A stretch of 64,000 bases of DNA from Aquilaria yunnanensis (lineage: Eukaryota; Streptophyta; Magnoliopsida; Malvales; Thymelaeaceae), in assembly GCA_039654915.1 (NCBI GenBank), contig CM077593.1:57356501-57420500 (forward strand), read 5' to 3'. Position 1 is the stretch's first letter, and each line of letters starts with the position of its first letter. Made by a program: the position numbers and the translations under genes. The notes beneath the pieces were generated by a model. The model was given only the letters and a program-made list of their open reading frames with translations, was not told where the DNA came from and ran no database searches. Below are positions 21,801-33,156 of the stretch, in pieces.

Positions 21801-22772
21801 CCGAAGGATAAGGTCCTGAGGGAGCCTTTCTAGTCTTTTATGGAGGACATGAATTTGTTCTCCTAAGACGGCAGCAAATGGCTCCCCAAATGGCAAGGGG
21901 CGTGCTCACCCAGTCTACCTTCAAGTCTGTGGCTGAAGAGTACGTGAATGAGGACATCCTTGGCCCGAAGATGGCCGAGCATGCTGCCCAGGTACTCCTT
22001 TATACCCTTAATTCTTTCCCCCAATTTTTCTAAGTATTTAGCTTTCCTTGTGCAACTTTACCAAGTGTTCTGTTCTCCTTACTTTTTGGAGCTCTTGGCG
22101 TATAGCGGATACTTCAGAGCGTGGATAGCAAAATAGTCTTTGATCCAAACTTGGGCTGAAGAACATTTGGAGAAGGCCAAGGTGTTCTGTGGTAACTCGG
22201 TCGCCAAGAACGCTGAGTTAAGCAGAATTGCCAATGAAGAAGTTGCCAAACTTCGGGAGGAATTTCTGAAGGGCCAAGAGGAGTTTTTGAAGGATTTCTC
22301 CCAGAAGATGTCTGACCTCGGCGCGAAGGTTGTCAAGCTTAATTCTTCCAACGAGGCTTATCGAAAGGAGAAGGAAGAAAATTCCACTCTCCTGACGAAG
22401 GCCCTTGCTGACAATGTCGTCCTTCCAGTCGAGGTTGAGGCTCTGAAAAAGGAAACAAAGAAGAAGAAGAAGACGAAGAAGTTGGAGAAGGAGGTGGCCT
22501 ATCTGGAAAATGAAGTGGAACAACTGTCGGTCAAGTTGGAGAAAGCTAACTAGGCAACTAAGGTTGGCTTCCAAGATGGTTTCTGCCTGGCTCGACACCA
22601 AGTCCAGGCCAAATATCTAGACCTCGACCTCTCCTTCCTGGCTGCCCTGAACATCCTCGAGGGACCTGGCTGGACCTGGTCAAAGATTGAGTTCCTTAAC
22701 CTGCCCTTTGTCCCCAATCCGGCGCTGAAGGATGCTGGAGATGGAGCTTCTCATGATGCCGGGGTCCCTTAG
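18893..22772 (+). pseudogene. Antisense four-exon gene of element B, decayed and split by a solo LTR
   Basis: Homologue of the A antisense gene. Exon 1 starts at ATG 18893; the FCQFHGIAVNQLPPN block is at 19144-19188, and the exon continues after the solo LTR (19676-21093) to about 21195. Exon 2 begins MGDQLAAFYK near 21245 and ends PPG before GT at 21642. Exon 3 runs about 21732-21990, bounded by ...TATAG and GTACTC. Exon 4 starts LLAYSGYFR near 22091 and contains a Lys/Glu-rich coiled coil (22140-22553), a stop, then GFQDGFCLARHQVQ, ending at TAG 22770-22772. Junctions fall at the same protein positions as in A. Several stops and at least one frameshift (exon 2) make it non-functional. It converges on B pol with about 450 bp between stops. 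Confidence 0.8.
19676..21093 (-). repeat. Solo LTR of the copia G family (1418 bp)
   Basis: Minus-strand copy starting TGTTAGTGTTGTGCCC (at 21093) and ending CCCAACA (at 19676), flanked by the perfect 5-bp duplication GCCAG (19671-19675 and 21094-21098). One LTR between target duplications means the element was lost by LTR-LTR recombination. It sits in exon 1 of the B antisense gene. Confidence 0.95.
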
Positions 22773-23223
22773 ATGTCTAGGGCTTCACTTTGTCTTCTTA
22801 TTCTTTTCTGTAATCTTCTTCTTGTAATTTCCTCCATGTAATAAGGCCTTCTTAATAACACTTTTCCTACTTTTAAAATTTGGCTAAGTCCCCAAGCAAT
22901 AATTTTCATCTCCAAGGGTTGTCTTGACCATTTTCGGTCTGGGACCCTTGGTAAGATACTCTTTGCTATTTTTATTGACCATCTTCGGCAAAATGCTGAC
23001 TTTGGCGAATACCTTTAGTCAATTTTTGACTAATTTTCATCAACTGTGTTCGGTCGATGCATCCTTTGGGGAAAATGACCCAACCAATCTTTGGAGGAAA
23101 AATGCCATTTTCACAAGTACTTGTCTGCATCTTGTTTAGTAGGATTTCTTGGGTGGAGTTACTCTTCCAGAAAATTTTTTGTACATAGAAAAATTTCTAA
23201 CTGTGCAATTTCCAGACAAGATT
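22773..23223. other. Spacer between convergent genes in element B
   Basis: About 450 AT-rich bases between the stop of the antisense gene and the stop of gag-pol. I see no gene and no copy of the seven-unit stem-loop array of A and C. Confidence 0.5.
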
Positions 23224-26200
23224 TTAAGCGTAGAACTTGTTCAAGGTATTCGAGTGCCAAGTATTTTTCAGTTCTCCACCTTCGGGATCGCCAAGCTTAT
23301 GGACTCCTTTCCGAACTTCATCAAGGACCAGATAAGGTCCCTCCCAGTTTGCTTCAAGTACTCCGTGAGACGGTCTTCGGCGTTCAAACTCAGCCTTTCG
23401 GAGAACGAGGTCTCCCTTTTTTATTCCTTCTTTCCTAACGCGTAAGTTCGTGGCCATAGCCACTCTTTGCCGGAAGGCTTTTCTCCTGATCTCGGCCACT
23501 TCTTTGTGTTTGTCAATTAGGTCGAGCTTAGTTCTCAATCCGAGGTCATTCCCTCCTTCGTTGAACACTTGTACCCTGACCGATGGCTGGACTACCTCGA
23601 TGGGGATAGTGGCCTCTGTACTAAACACGAGCGAAAAAGGCGTCTCGCCTGTGGCTCTTCGGGGTGTTGTCTGGTAGCTCAATAGCACACTAGAAAGTTC
23701 CCCTGGCCATTTTCCCTTTGCCTCCCCCAATCTCTTTTTCAAGCCATCTTTTATGGTTCTGTTAGATACCTCTACTTGTCCGTTGCTCTGAGGGTGAGCT
23801 AACGAGGCGAAATGTAGTTTTATGCAGAGGTTAGCCACGAATTCTTGGAACCCCTTGTTAGTAAACTGGGTACCATTGTCGGCCATTATTACCCTTGGTA
23901 TGCCGAATCGGCATATGATGTTCTTCCAAATGAATTTTTGTATGTCCTTCACCGAAATTGTTGCTAGGGGCTCTACCTTGACCCATTTAGTGAAGTAATC
24001 CACTGCGATCACCCAGAACTTCACTCCTCCAGGTGTAGTCGGGAGCGGCCCGATGACGTCAATGTCCCATACTGCAAAGGGACAGGGATAATTAGCCGAG
24101 GTTATTAACTCCGAAGGTAACCTCTGGACATTGGTGTGTCTTTGGCACTTGTCACATTTTTGGACAAATTGTCTTGCATCCTTCCTTATGGTAGGCCAAA
24201 AGTAACCTTGGTGAAGTATCACTCCGGCAAGGGCGTCTGTTCCTATGTGGGAACCACAGGCCCCCTCATGAACTTCTTCGAGGACTGTTCTGACATCCTT
24301 TTCACTTATGCACCTCTGCAAGGGACTTGCATACCCTTGTCTGTATAGTTCATCCCTGATGAGCAAATATCTCCCGGAGCACTTTCACACCTTTGCGGCC
24401 TCGACAGGGTCTTCGGGGAGTGCCGAAGTTGCCAGGTTTTTTTGATGGAATCTTACCATCCTTCTTCCGAGGTTGCTATGTACATTAATTTCATGCTAGG
24501 TTGTTTTACCACCTCGGTGGGTTCCTTGGATTTGGCCAAGGTATCGGCTTGAGCGTTATCTCTTCGAGGCGCATTTCCTATTTGTACCGAGAAGAACTCT
24601 TTAATGAGCTTCTTGATGAGGCCATGGTATTTTGCCAAGGTTGGATCCTTTGCAACGTAATTTCCTTTCATTTGCCGGACTACTAGCTGCGAGTCGCTGT
24701 GGGCCTTAAGGTTTTTTACACCGACTCTTCTGGCCAGTTTTAGTCCTACTATGAGGACTTCATATTCGGTGATATTATTGGTGACATCAAAACCGAATTT
24801 GATGGCTTTGGTGGCTTCCATGCCTTCGGGTCCTCGAAGAACCACTCCAATGCCTTGGTGTTCGGCGCCTGAGGCTCCATCGATGAAGAGTTTCCACTCT
24901 GGTTCAATCCTTATCAGATCTTCCGAGGTGACTTCAGCATTCCCGATTCCTGGAATTTCGACGATGAAATCTGCCAATGGTTGAGCCTTTATTGCTCTTC
25001 TTGGCTCGTAATTGATGTCATACTCTCCGAGCTCGATACACCAATTTGACAGCCTTCCCGAATGCTCTACCTTTTTCATTATGTTGCGTAGAGGTAGGTT
25101 GCTTCAGACGATGATGGGATGCCCTTGAAAGTTGGGTCGTAGCCTTCTACCCGCGAGCACTAAGGCATAGATGGCTTTTTGGAGCAATGGGTATCTGACC
25201 TTGGCACCATGCATGGACTTGTTTACATAATATACTGGCCACTACCTCCCACCGTCTTCTTTCACTAGGACTGAACTCATAGCTTTTTTAGTGGCGGCGA
25301 GGTAGAGGATGAGAGGTTCTCCTTCCTGCGGTTGCCGAAGTGTTGGCAGACGAGTGAGGTAGCTTTTAAGCTCATCCCAAGCTTTCTGACATTCTGGATT
25401 CCAAGGGTGCTCCTTGGTTCCGGAGTTTCCTTCGCTTCTAGGTGCTTTGGTAAGCACCTTGAAGAACGGTCAAGATTGGTCGCCATACCTGGAAATGAAT
25501 CTACTAAGGGAAGTGATTCTCCCGGTAAGCTTTTGTATATCTTTAATGGTTGTAGGTGTTCAAAAACCTAACAGGACTTTGACCTTTTCGGGGTTGGCGT
25601 CTATTCCCCTTTCTAACACCATAAACTAGAAGAACTTACCTACACTGACTCCAAACACACACTTCTTGGGATTAAGGCGAATGCCGAACTCCCGAAGTCA
25701 TTGAAAGGTTTCGCCTAAGTCGTTGATATGATTACTAGGCATTCTGCTCTTAACTATCATATCATCAACATATGCCTCCATGTTTCTCCCAATCTGAGAG
25801 TCGAACACTCTATTCATCAACCTCTGATAGGTAGCCCATGCATTTTTAAGCCCGAAGGGCATTTTGACGTAGCAGTAGGTACCAACTTTGATGATGAAGG
25901 CGGTTTTTCTTCATCTTTGGGGTTCATCTGAATTTGATGATACCCGCTGAAGGCATCAAGGTAACTGAGAAGACCGTACTCGGTGATTGAATCCACCAAT
26001 TGGTCTATGGCTGGCAAAGGGTAGGAGTCCTTTGGACAGGCATCATTCAAGTTCTGAAAATCGATGCACATTCGAAGCTTTTCACTCCATTCTTTTGTGG
26101 CGATAACCACGTTACTAAGCCATTCGGGGTATTTAACTTCTCTTATTACCCCTGCCTCAATCAGGCGCCTAACCTCGGCTTAAACGAAGGAATTCTTATG

Positions 26201-26929
26201 AGACGATAGGTTTCATTTTTTCTGCCGAACCGGCCTAGCGTCCGGGCGAACTTTGAGACTATGGTGGATTATGCTAGGGTCGACCCCAAACATGTCTTTC
26301 GGAGAGTAGGTGAATAGATCTTTGTTCATTAATAAGAAAGATACAAGCCTGTCTTTGTCACCCTTGGCCAATTTTTTCCCTACTCGGGTGTTCTGTCCGT
26401 GGATCAGCTCTACGTCTTCTGTTTCTACTTTCTCCAACTCTTTTGTTTCCTCCCTTGTGGTTGCTTCACCTATTCTGACTGCTTTTTTCATTGCCGAAGT
26501 CTGTACTTGGACCTTGGCCAGGCTTTGTCTAGCCTTGGTGAAGACCTTCCTGACTTCGGCTTGGTCAATGAAGATCTCTGCATCTCCTTCTTTGGTTGTG
26601 AAGGTGACCATTAAGTATTTTAATCCGGGCGAATGTGGAGATTGCCTTGAGTTTGCCTTCCAAGGATGGTGTTGTATGATGAGGGAACATCAATGACGAT
26701 GAATCTCATCATAACGGAGGCAAATAGTTCTTCATGATTCTGAGACGAGGTCCTTTTCAACATTAGAGGTAGATCGATGCATCCGAGAACTGGGAGCTCG
26801 GATGGCCCAACCCCAAAGGTGGGGGAATTGACTGTGTTGAGGTCACCTTTTGAGATGCCTAATTTAGGCAGTAGGAGCGAAAAGATGACGTCGGTGTTGG
26901 AGCCATCGTCCAGAAGTACTCTTTTGACG

Positions 26930-27530
26930 TGTTGGTGTTGTGCCCAAAAAGCCAATCATGAGATGATTGTATTTTTGCACATTGAGTCATGATATTTTAT
27001 TGAGGCATTAATCCAGCAATTATGTTTGTTGTTTTGTTTCTGTTTAACGTAATAAACATAATTGTAACCCTAGAATAATGATATTCTTAAACATCCCTAG
27101 TCTAGTATTATTGTGGAGCGGGTTGCAATAATACATAATGACTAGCATATGTGGAGACTAATATGAGATATGTAGTCTACATATGGGTACAAGTTGGAGA
27201 ACTTGTGTACTGGACCGACCCACCATGAGAACACTTCATGGATCGTTATATGAGTGTCATAAGTGATTCTCGTAGTGATCATGGTATATGTAGTCCTTCG
27301 ACCTAAGATCATCAAGGTTCCCTACATGTGAGTCACATACTTTGATACTTTCCTTTGTTGCTCGTAACTAAGTGAACTTGAAGGAGGTCATTGGGTATGT
27401 CACATATCATGCGGAGGGATTTGTATGATCAAGATGGGATTTGTCTCTCCTATGTAACGGGAGTGATATCTTTGGGCCCCTTGATAGAGTGAGACTTAGA
27501 AAATGCATGGCCATGCTCCGAAACCCAACA
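26930..27530 (+). repeat. Internally deleted solo LTR of the copia G family (601 bp)
   Basis: Starts TGTTGGTGTTGTGCCC and ends AAACCCAACA, with the duplication TGACG on both sides (26925-26929 and 27531-27535). About 800 bp are missing, joining CCATGCTC directly to CCGAAACCC; both ends of the lost segment carry GCTC, so a microhomology deletion is likely. It interrupts B between gag and protease. Confidence 0.92.
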
Positions 27531-29317
27531 TGACGTCCCAACTCCTTATCCTTGCCGTGACGAGGAGTGTGTCATCATGGGCAAATTTCATAGTGGACCC
27601 ATCTTTCCGAACAAGGCTGTTTGGCGAGTTCCCATACTCCATTACGGAGATTTCCCTTATCTTACTTTTCCTTTCGGCCGAGGGTATCCCTCTAGTGATG
27701 GTTTGGATGACCCCTACCAATGGTGGTGGGTTCTTTCGAGGACTTCGATCCCGACATCTATCGGAATCATAGTCCTCCTTGTCCCCCCTTCTTTGTTCTT
27801 CCTTTCTTCCCTTCGGAGAAGGCATCCGCAAGTACTGATGAAGTTGGCCCTGCTTTATTAGGGACTCGATGTACTTCCTTAACTGGAAGTAGTTTTCAGT
27901 GTCGTGGCCATGATCTCGGTGGAATTGGCAGAACTTCTTCATGTTCTTCTTCTTTTCCGAGGTCATGGCCTTTGGCCTTGGGACTGTAGTCCCTTACCTT
28001 TCTAAGGCCATAAGAATGCTGACCCTCGTGGCGTTCAGGGGAATGAATGTCATTGGCCTTTTACCCCTTTGTTTTCGGGGCCTTCCTCCAACCTTATTCT
28101 GGTGTCGAAGCTGGTGGCTTGGTCCTTCGGGCCGAGGGTGTTCCACCTTTGGTCCCCCCATTCTGAGTTCTTTGGCCATCATGTGCTATTCGGCCCTTCG
28201 GTAGAACTCCCCCAGAGTGTCTGGAAGGTCTTTAGAGAACTCATAGAATAGTTGGGAGTCCCTCCGAAGTCCTCTTATCATTGCTAGGATATGGATCTCG
28301 GGCCGAAAGTCTGGCACATTTAGTGCTTCTCGATTGAACCTTTCAACGTAGTCGCGAATGGTTTCCCCACACCGCTGTTCTATGTCGAACATCTGTACTG
28401 GCATCATGGCTGTTGGCCTGCTGCCAATGAACTGCTGGGTGAAGGTAGTAGACAGCTCCTGGAAACTTAGTAAGGTTCCATGAGCCAGGGAGTTGTACCA
28501 TGCCATTGCTGGACCGGAGAGGGTCACCTCAAAAGACTTGCAGAGGGTTGCGTCATCGGCGCCGTGGAGCACCATGCTTCACTTGTACTTTGTGAGGTGC
28601 GCCTGGAGGTCACTATGCCCGTCGTAGGTTTCCAAGCATGGCACCCTGAACTCACTGGGCATGGGCGCCTCCACAACTTCCCGCACAAAGGGTTACTTTT
28701 ATCTTGTATAGGCGTCAGACAATCTTAACCAGACTGGTTTTCGGGAGATCTGCCCCTCAACCTTTTCCAGTCTTCCCAGGATCTTCTCCATCAGGGCAGC
28801 CGTGTTAGCTTCCCCTTGCTGCCTGGTGGCCACTTCTAATGGCGAACTTCTTCTCCTTCTCGGAGAGTAACTTCGGCGATGATGAGACTGGGACCTTCGA
28901 TACGAGGATGGACTCTGCCGAGAGGAGGCCCTGGTTTCTTTTGGGGTCCGTTCCCCGGTGGGTCACACCCTGAGGGGCACGTCCTCCATAAAAGATGCGT
29001 CGAGAGAGTCTTCATTCCCGGAACTCTGGTGGTCGGACGTCGAGCTTCTTTCTCGGGGCACTACCAAGGGGGAGGCCCTCGGACCGGTGGAGGCTAGGGC
29101 CATCTCTAATCGAGCTGCTGAGTCATTTCAGCGACAATGGAGCACTGGAAGTCTCGCAAGAAGTTCATCATCACTGTAAAAAGGCGGTCATCATCTGGCG
29201 CAGAAGTCTCTGCAGTGGGCTGCTGGGTCACTAGCTGAGCCTCCAGTGCGGAGGTGGACTTCGGGAGTCCCTTGTCCTTTGAGCGCCAAGTCTCTACGAC
29301 GGCGACCTGCGAGAGGT

Positions 29318-29335
29318 TTCCCACAGACGGCGCCA
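29318..29335 (-). other. Primer binding site, element B
   Basis: Minus-strand TGGCGCCGTCTGTGGGAA, two bases from the LTR end, identical to the site in A and C. Confidence 0.85.
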
Positions 29336-29337
29336 AA

Positions 29338-29472
29338 AGATGCCCTTTGGCATCATCATTGTGCAACATGGTGAGCTTGAAGCAGGGACTGCCGGAGAGA
29401 GAACGTCTGGGTGGGAAACTCCAGTGGGAGAAAGACTGCGAAGACTTAGAAAAACAAAGGTTAGGAGGTCCC
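29338..29472 (-). repeat. 5' LTR of element B, U5-side piece
   Basis: Matches the first ~135 bp (plus-strand order) of 17326-18164, then is broken by copia element G. Its outermost base is A where the 3' LTR has T. Confidence 0.93.
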
Positions 29473-29759
29473 TGTTAGTGTTGTGCCCAAAAAGCCAATC
29501 ATGAGATGATTGTATTTTCGCACATTGAGTCATGATATTTTATTGAGGCATTAATCTAGCAATTATGTTTGTTGTTTTGTTTCTGCGTAACATAATAAAC
29601 ATAATTGTAACCCTAGAATAATGATATTCTTAAATGTCCCTAGTATAGTATTATTGTGGAGCGGGTTGCAGTAATACATAATGACTAGCATATGTGGAGA
29701 CTAATATGAGATATGTAGTCTACATATGGGTACAAGTTGGAGAACTTGTGTACTGGACC
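29473..29759 (+). repeat. 5' LTR of copia G, first piece
   Basis: Starts TGTTAGTGTTGTGCCC and is cut after GTACTGGACC by element H. GGACC (29755-29759) is the target duplication of H, repeated at 41530-41534. Confidence 0.95.
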
Positions 29760-32700
29760 TGTCAGGACCACCAGTTAGTACTTGGCTATGGCCAAGAAGA
29801 GAATGATGAAGACATGAAATTAAGTACAAGAGGGACTTGTTTGAACATGGTCTTAGTGATGAGAATACAAGACTATGTGAATTATGTGTTTTAATTACAC
29901 ATACAAAAGTTCTATGTGAACTATGCCATGAAATAAAGTTCTAGTACCAAACTGGACTGGTAACTAGTGACTAACATGGAACTATGCAATACTATGGGCC
30001 AAATTGCACATACATGAAAAACTATGTATGACTTGGCAAGAAATAAAGTTTGAAGACTCAATTGAAAACCTTGGACTAGTGCTGGAATTAAAACTACAAA
30101 CCAAGGATGGACAAATTTAGCCATGCAATTTTGTGAGATGGCTAAAGAGGAGGTAAGCCAATATTGTGGCTCTTGGTCAATGGGCAGCCAACTTGACTTA
30201 AATTAATTAATTGGAAGTGTTAGTGGAGCTATTAAAATATTGGAAGTTGCCTAGTGGAGCCATTAAAATAAGGTAAACCTTGGACAAAGAAATGAATTGT
30301 TTATTCATGGTGGAGCATGATTGATTTGTTTATTGGTGATGATGGAAGATGGAATTAATTATTGCTAAAAGAATGGTGTGATGGACGAATTTTATATGGT
30401 ATAATAATGCAATTATGTCCACATTTTGTGTACTTGGCATGTGGGCCAACAATTTAAAAAGAAATGCTGGAAATTGCATTGAATTTGGTGGCTAGAATGG
30501 AAGTATGGAGACATGGAGGGTTGGAGGCGCCATGCAATTTAGTTGGGGGATTTTCTTGGCATTTAAGCCAACTTGAGTAAATTAATTGAAGGCTGGAAGC
30601 CTTTGTCCGCCACCCAAATTGCAGCTCCCATTCTTTGACCAAATATTATATGGAAGGGTTTTTGGTGCTTGGGAGAATATGCTTGGAATATTGCATTGAA
30701 TAATGCTGAAAATTGTTGTTTATTGTGCACTTGAGTGGGCGGCCTTCTTATGCAGCAAACATTCCTTGGAGTTGTCATTTAGTTGCTGCCTTTGTTGGTT
30801 TTGGAGAGCACTTGGCCGAAACACAAAGCTCTTCCATGTTCTTCCATGTTCTTGCTTGTTCTTCACTTGTTCATCTTGATTCTTGGCCGAAACTTGAGTG
30901 TTCTTGAGTGTACATCCAAATTTCCAGCAAAACCCTTGAAGATACCTTGTTGAGCGTCAAGATTTGAGCTTGTTCTTGAAGGAACAAGGCATGGCCGAAT
31001 ATGTTCATGCATGTTCATGAAGTTCTCTTGAAGTTTACTTGGTGTTCTTGGTGTTGCATGTTGATTTGGAGCTCGGTTGTGCAAGTCCAGAATTTTCAGC
31101 CTTGTTCTTGAGGTAAAAGCTCAAGATTACTTAAATCCATGGTATGTTTTCCATGAATAAGAGTTATATTGACTAAAGGAAGGCTGTATTGTGTTAGGAG
31201 AACCTTGGACCGAAAGTTTGAAGCTAAACCACCAAAGAACACTAGTTGGCCGAATGGTGTGCATGTTTGTTCTTGAGTGTTCTTGGTGAGTTCATGGTGT
31301 TTTGGCATGGAAATGATGATTTCATGAGTTTATGTGAATGATATGTGAAACTCATGATGGCTGTGTTTATGGCCGAAAATGAAAGGTAACTTGGACTTGG
31401 AGATTGAAGCTTGGATTAAGACATTCAAGCTTGTGTTGGACAAATTAGCCAAAGCACCCTTGGAATTAAAGTTTCAAACTTAACTTGGAAGAAATCCAAC
31501 AAGGCCGAATTTACTCAAGCTAAAAAGTGTGGTAAGGATTCATGAATTACTTGTGCTTGGTATATTTTCCATGATTAATGACAAGTAATTGAAGCTACTA
31601 ATTGATGGTCAAGATTTGCCAAGTGATGTTAGTATGCTTGAAGGGCAATATGGAATTAATGGTTCCATGGGTTGATTAGCTAATCAATGAATGGCAAGTG
31701 TAAAGTTCTTGGTGGGTTTGGCCAATCCATCAAGCACTTGAGAGCTCAAGGGGAATGGAGATGATTTCATGAAGAAATGGTGTGCAAAATTGTACATGAG
31801 CACTTGCTAGTGGCTATGGCCGAATTGAAGAAGTGGTGTGTGTGTGAGTTTGTGTGCTTTTGTTGATTGATTGTGCATGCTAACCAACTTATTATTGATA
31901 TATGTTGAATATAGGCTTCGGCCAAATTGTATTTTCCTTGTCTTTGTGTCTTTGGATGTAGGTACTAGCTTGACTATGGAGGTTAAGCTTATGCTTAACA
32001 ATATGAACTCCTTTGGAGTTGTGTGAATCCTTACTGAGTTTTAAACTCACTGCCCTTATTGGTTGAATTTTCAGGAAAGGGTAAAGAGCTTGAGTAATTG
32101 TGCTTCTGTTTGGACTTCTTGGTTTTTGTGTACCAAGTTTACTTATTGTCCAAGGTATGTGTGCCAACAAATTCTTGGCTTGAAATGTGCATTTTATTCC
32201 ATGGTCTTATGTAGGCCGAATTTAATGGATTAAGTTTTGCAGGAGATTAGCTGTGGGACTTGAGCTAGGAGGTGTTGGTTGAGTGGGCTTTTGGCATTTG
32301 AGACTTGGTGGGCTTTGGAGACCAATAACTTGGTCTTTTGGACTTGTACCTATAGTGCACATTTTGTAGTACCCTTTGAGCATTATGGGTAGTTGTGTAC
32401 ATATGGGCTATGTGAGAATTGGGCTGCAAGTTTTGGGCCCATTTGCATCCTTGGCATGATTGCCATGTAGTTGTTGTTGAGTTGTGGACTTAAGCACTTT
32501 TGGGCCCATGTTGGACTTATGCATTTTGGGCCTTAGGGGACTTTGTATGTTGGACTTGTTGGCTGTATGTTAGCCAAGTTTCTTTGGACTTTATGACTAT
32601 CAGCATGATGTTTTGATGTTGGCTTCCTTGTGTACTATACTTGGCCGAATGCTCATCATCATATATGTATGTGTTTTTAAGCTTGAAAATGGATATGGGC

Positions 32701-33020
32701 TTCTTTGTTGCCATGCATATGACTAGTACACTTGATTGCACACAAGTTAAGCACTTAAAGGAAAAAGTGCAAGTGTTGCTTGTTTTGCAAGTAATGGGTT
32801 GGGCTTGCTTAAGCTGCAAGGTCTTGGTCTAAAATAAGCAGGGACATCCTGGGCCACCTCCCAGGCCAATAAAAAGAATGCCCAATAATCTACTTAATGA
32901 AGGTTAGGTAACTAAACTCTGATGATAACTCTTAAAGACCCAAGTATTCTGGACCTTCAGGGTAGTGGTTGGTGAGAGGCACAAAGTGTGCATGGGCTGG
33001 GGCCTGTGTGGGGTGTGACA
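29760..33020 (+). repeat. 5' LTR of element H (3261 bp)
   Basis: Begins TGTCAGGACCACC and ends GGGTGTGACA. AT-rich, with many GGCCGAA words. The short open frames inside are duplicated exactly in the 3' LTR, have no recognisable domain, and are not called genes. Confidence 0.97.
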
Positions 33021-33037
33021 GAGCAGACCTGCTGCGG

Positions 33038-33050
33038 TGGTATCAGAGCA
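33038..33050 (+). other. Primer binding site, element H
   Basis: TGGTATCAGAGCA, initiator-Met type, 17 bases after the LTR end. Confidence 0.9.
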
Positions 33051-33156
33051 GGATTTGAGAAGTAGTTAGCCTAGTCAAGTTCCCACATAGGGTCACATAA
33101 GACATGCATATGCATACATGGATATATATAAATGGCTGCAATTTTAAAGTGCAGGA

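Larger units (their letters stand above)
23224..29369 (-). pseudogene. gag-pol: gag-pol of element B, decayed
   Basis: Minus-strand Tat polyprotein. The ATG at 29369 lies in the LTR, 32 nt before its end, and the primer site is read as LAPSVG. Gag segments are at 28575-28186 (CFEVTL-like block) and 27966-27496 with knuckle CQFHRDHGHDTENY, whose last Cys is replaced by Tyr. Protease LLDDGSNTDV is near 26930-26900, after the truncated solo LTR (26930-27530). Reverse transcriptase lies about 26110-25650, RNase H 25457-25242, the second RNase H (DGASGAEHQG) 25079-24453, and integrase 24366-23224 with HIGTD...CDKCQRH and a long open frame. Multiple stops and shifts separate the pieces. Confidence 0.92.

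Noticed and set aside
19676..27530. A pair of inverted copia LTRs bounding a larger element
   Set aside because: Each LTR has its own perfect 5-bp target duplication and Tat B sequence continues across both, so they are independent solo LTRs.
29921..32832. Short open frames in the H LTRs, present identically at 38430-41341
   Set aside because: Identity comes from LTR duplication, not selection; they are scattered on both strands without domains.
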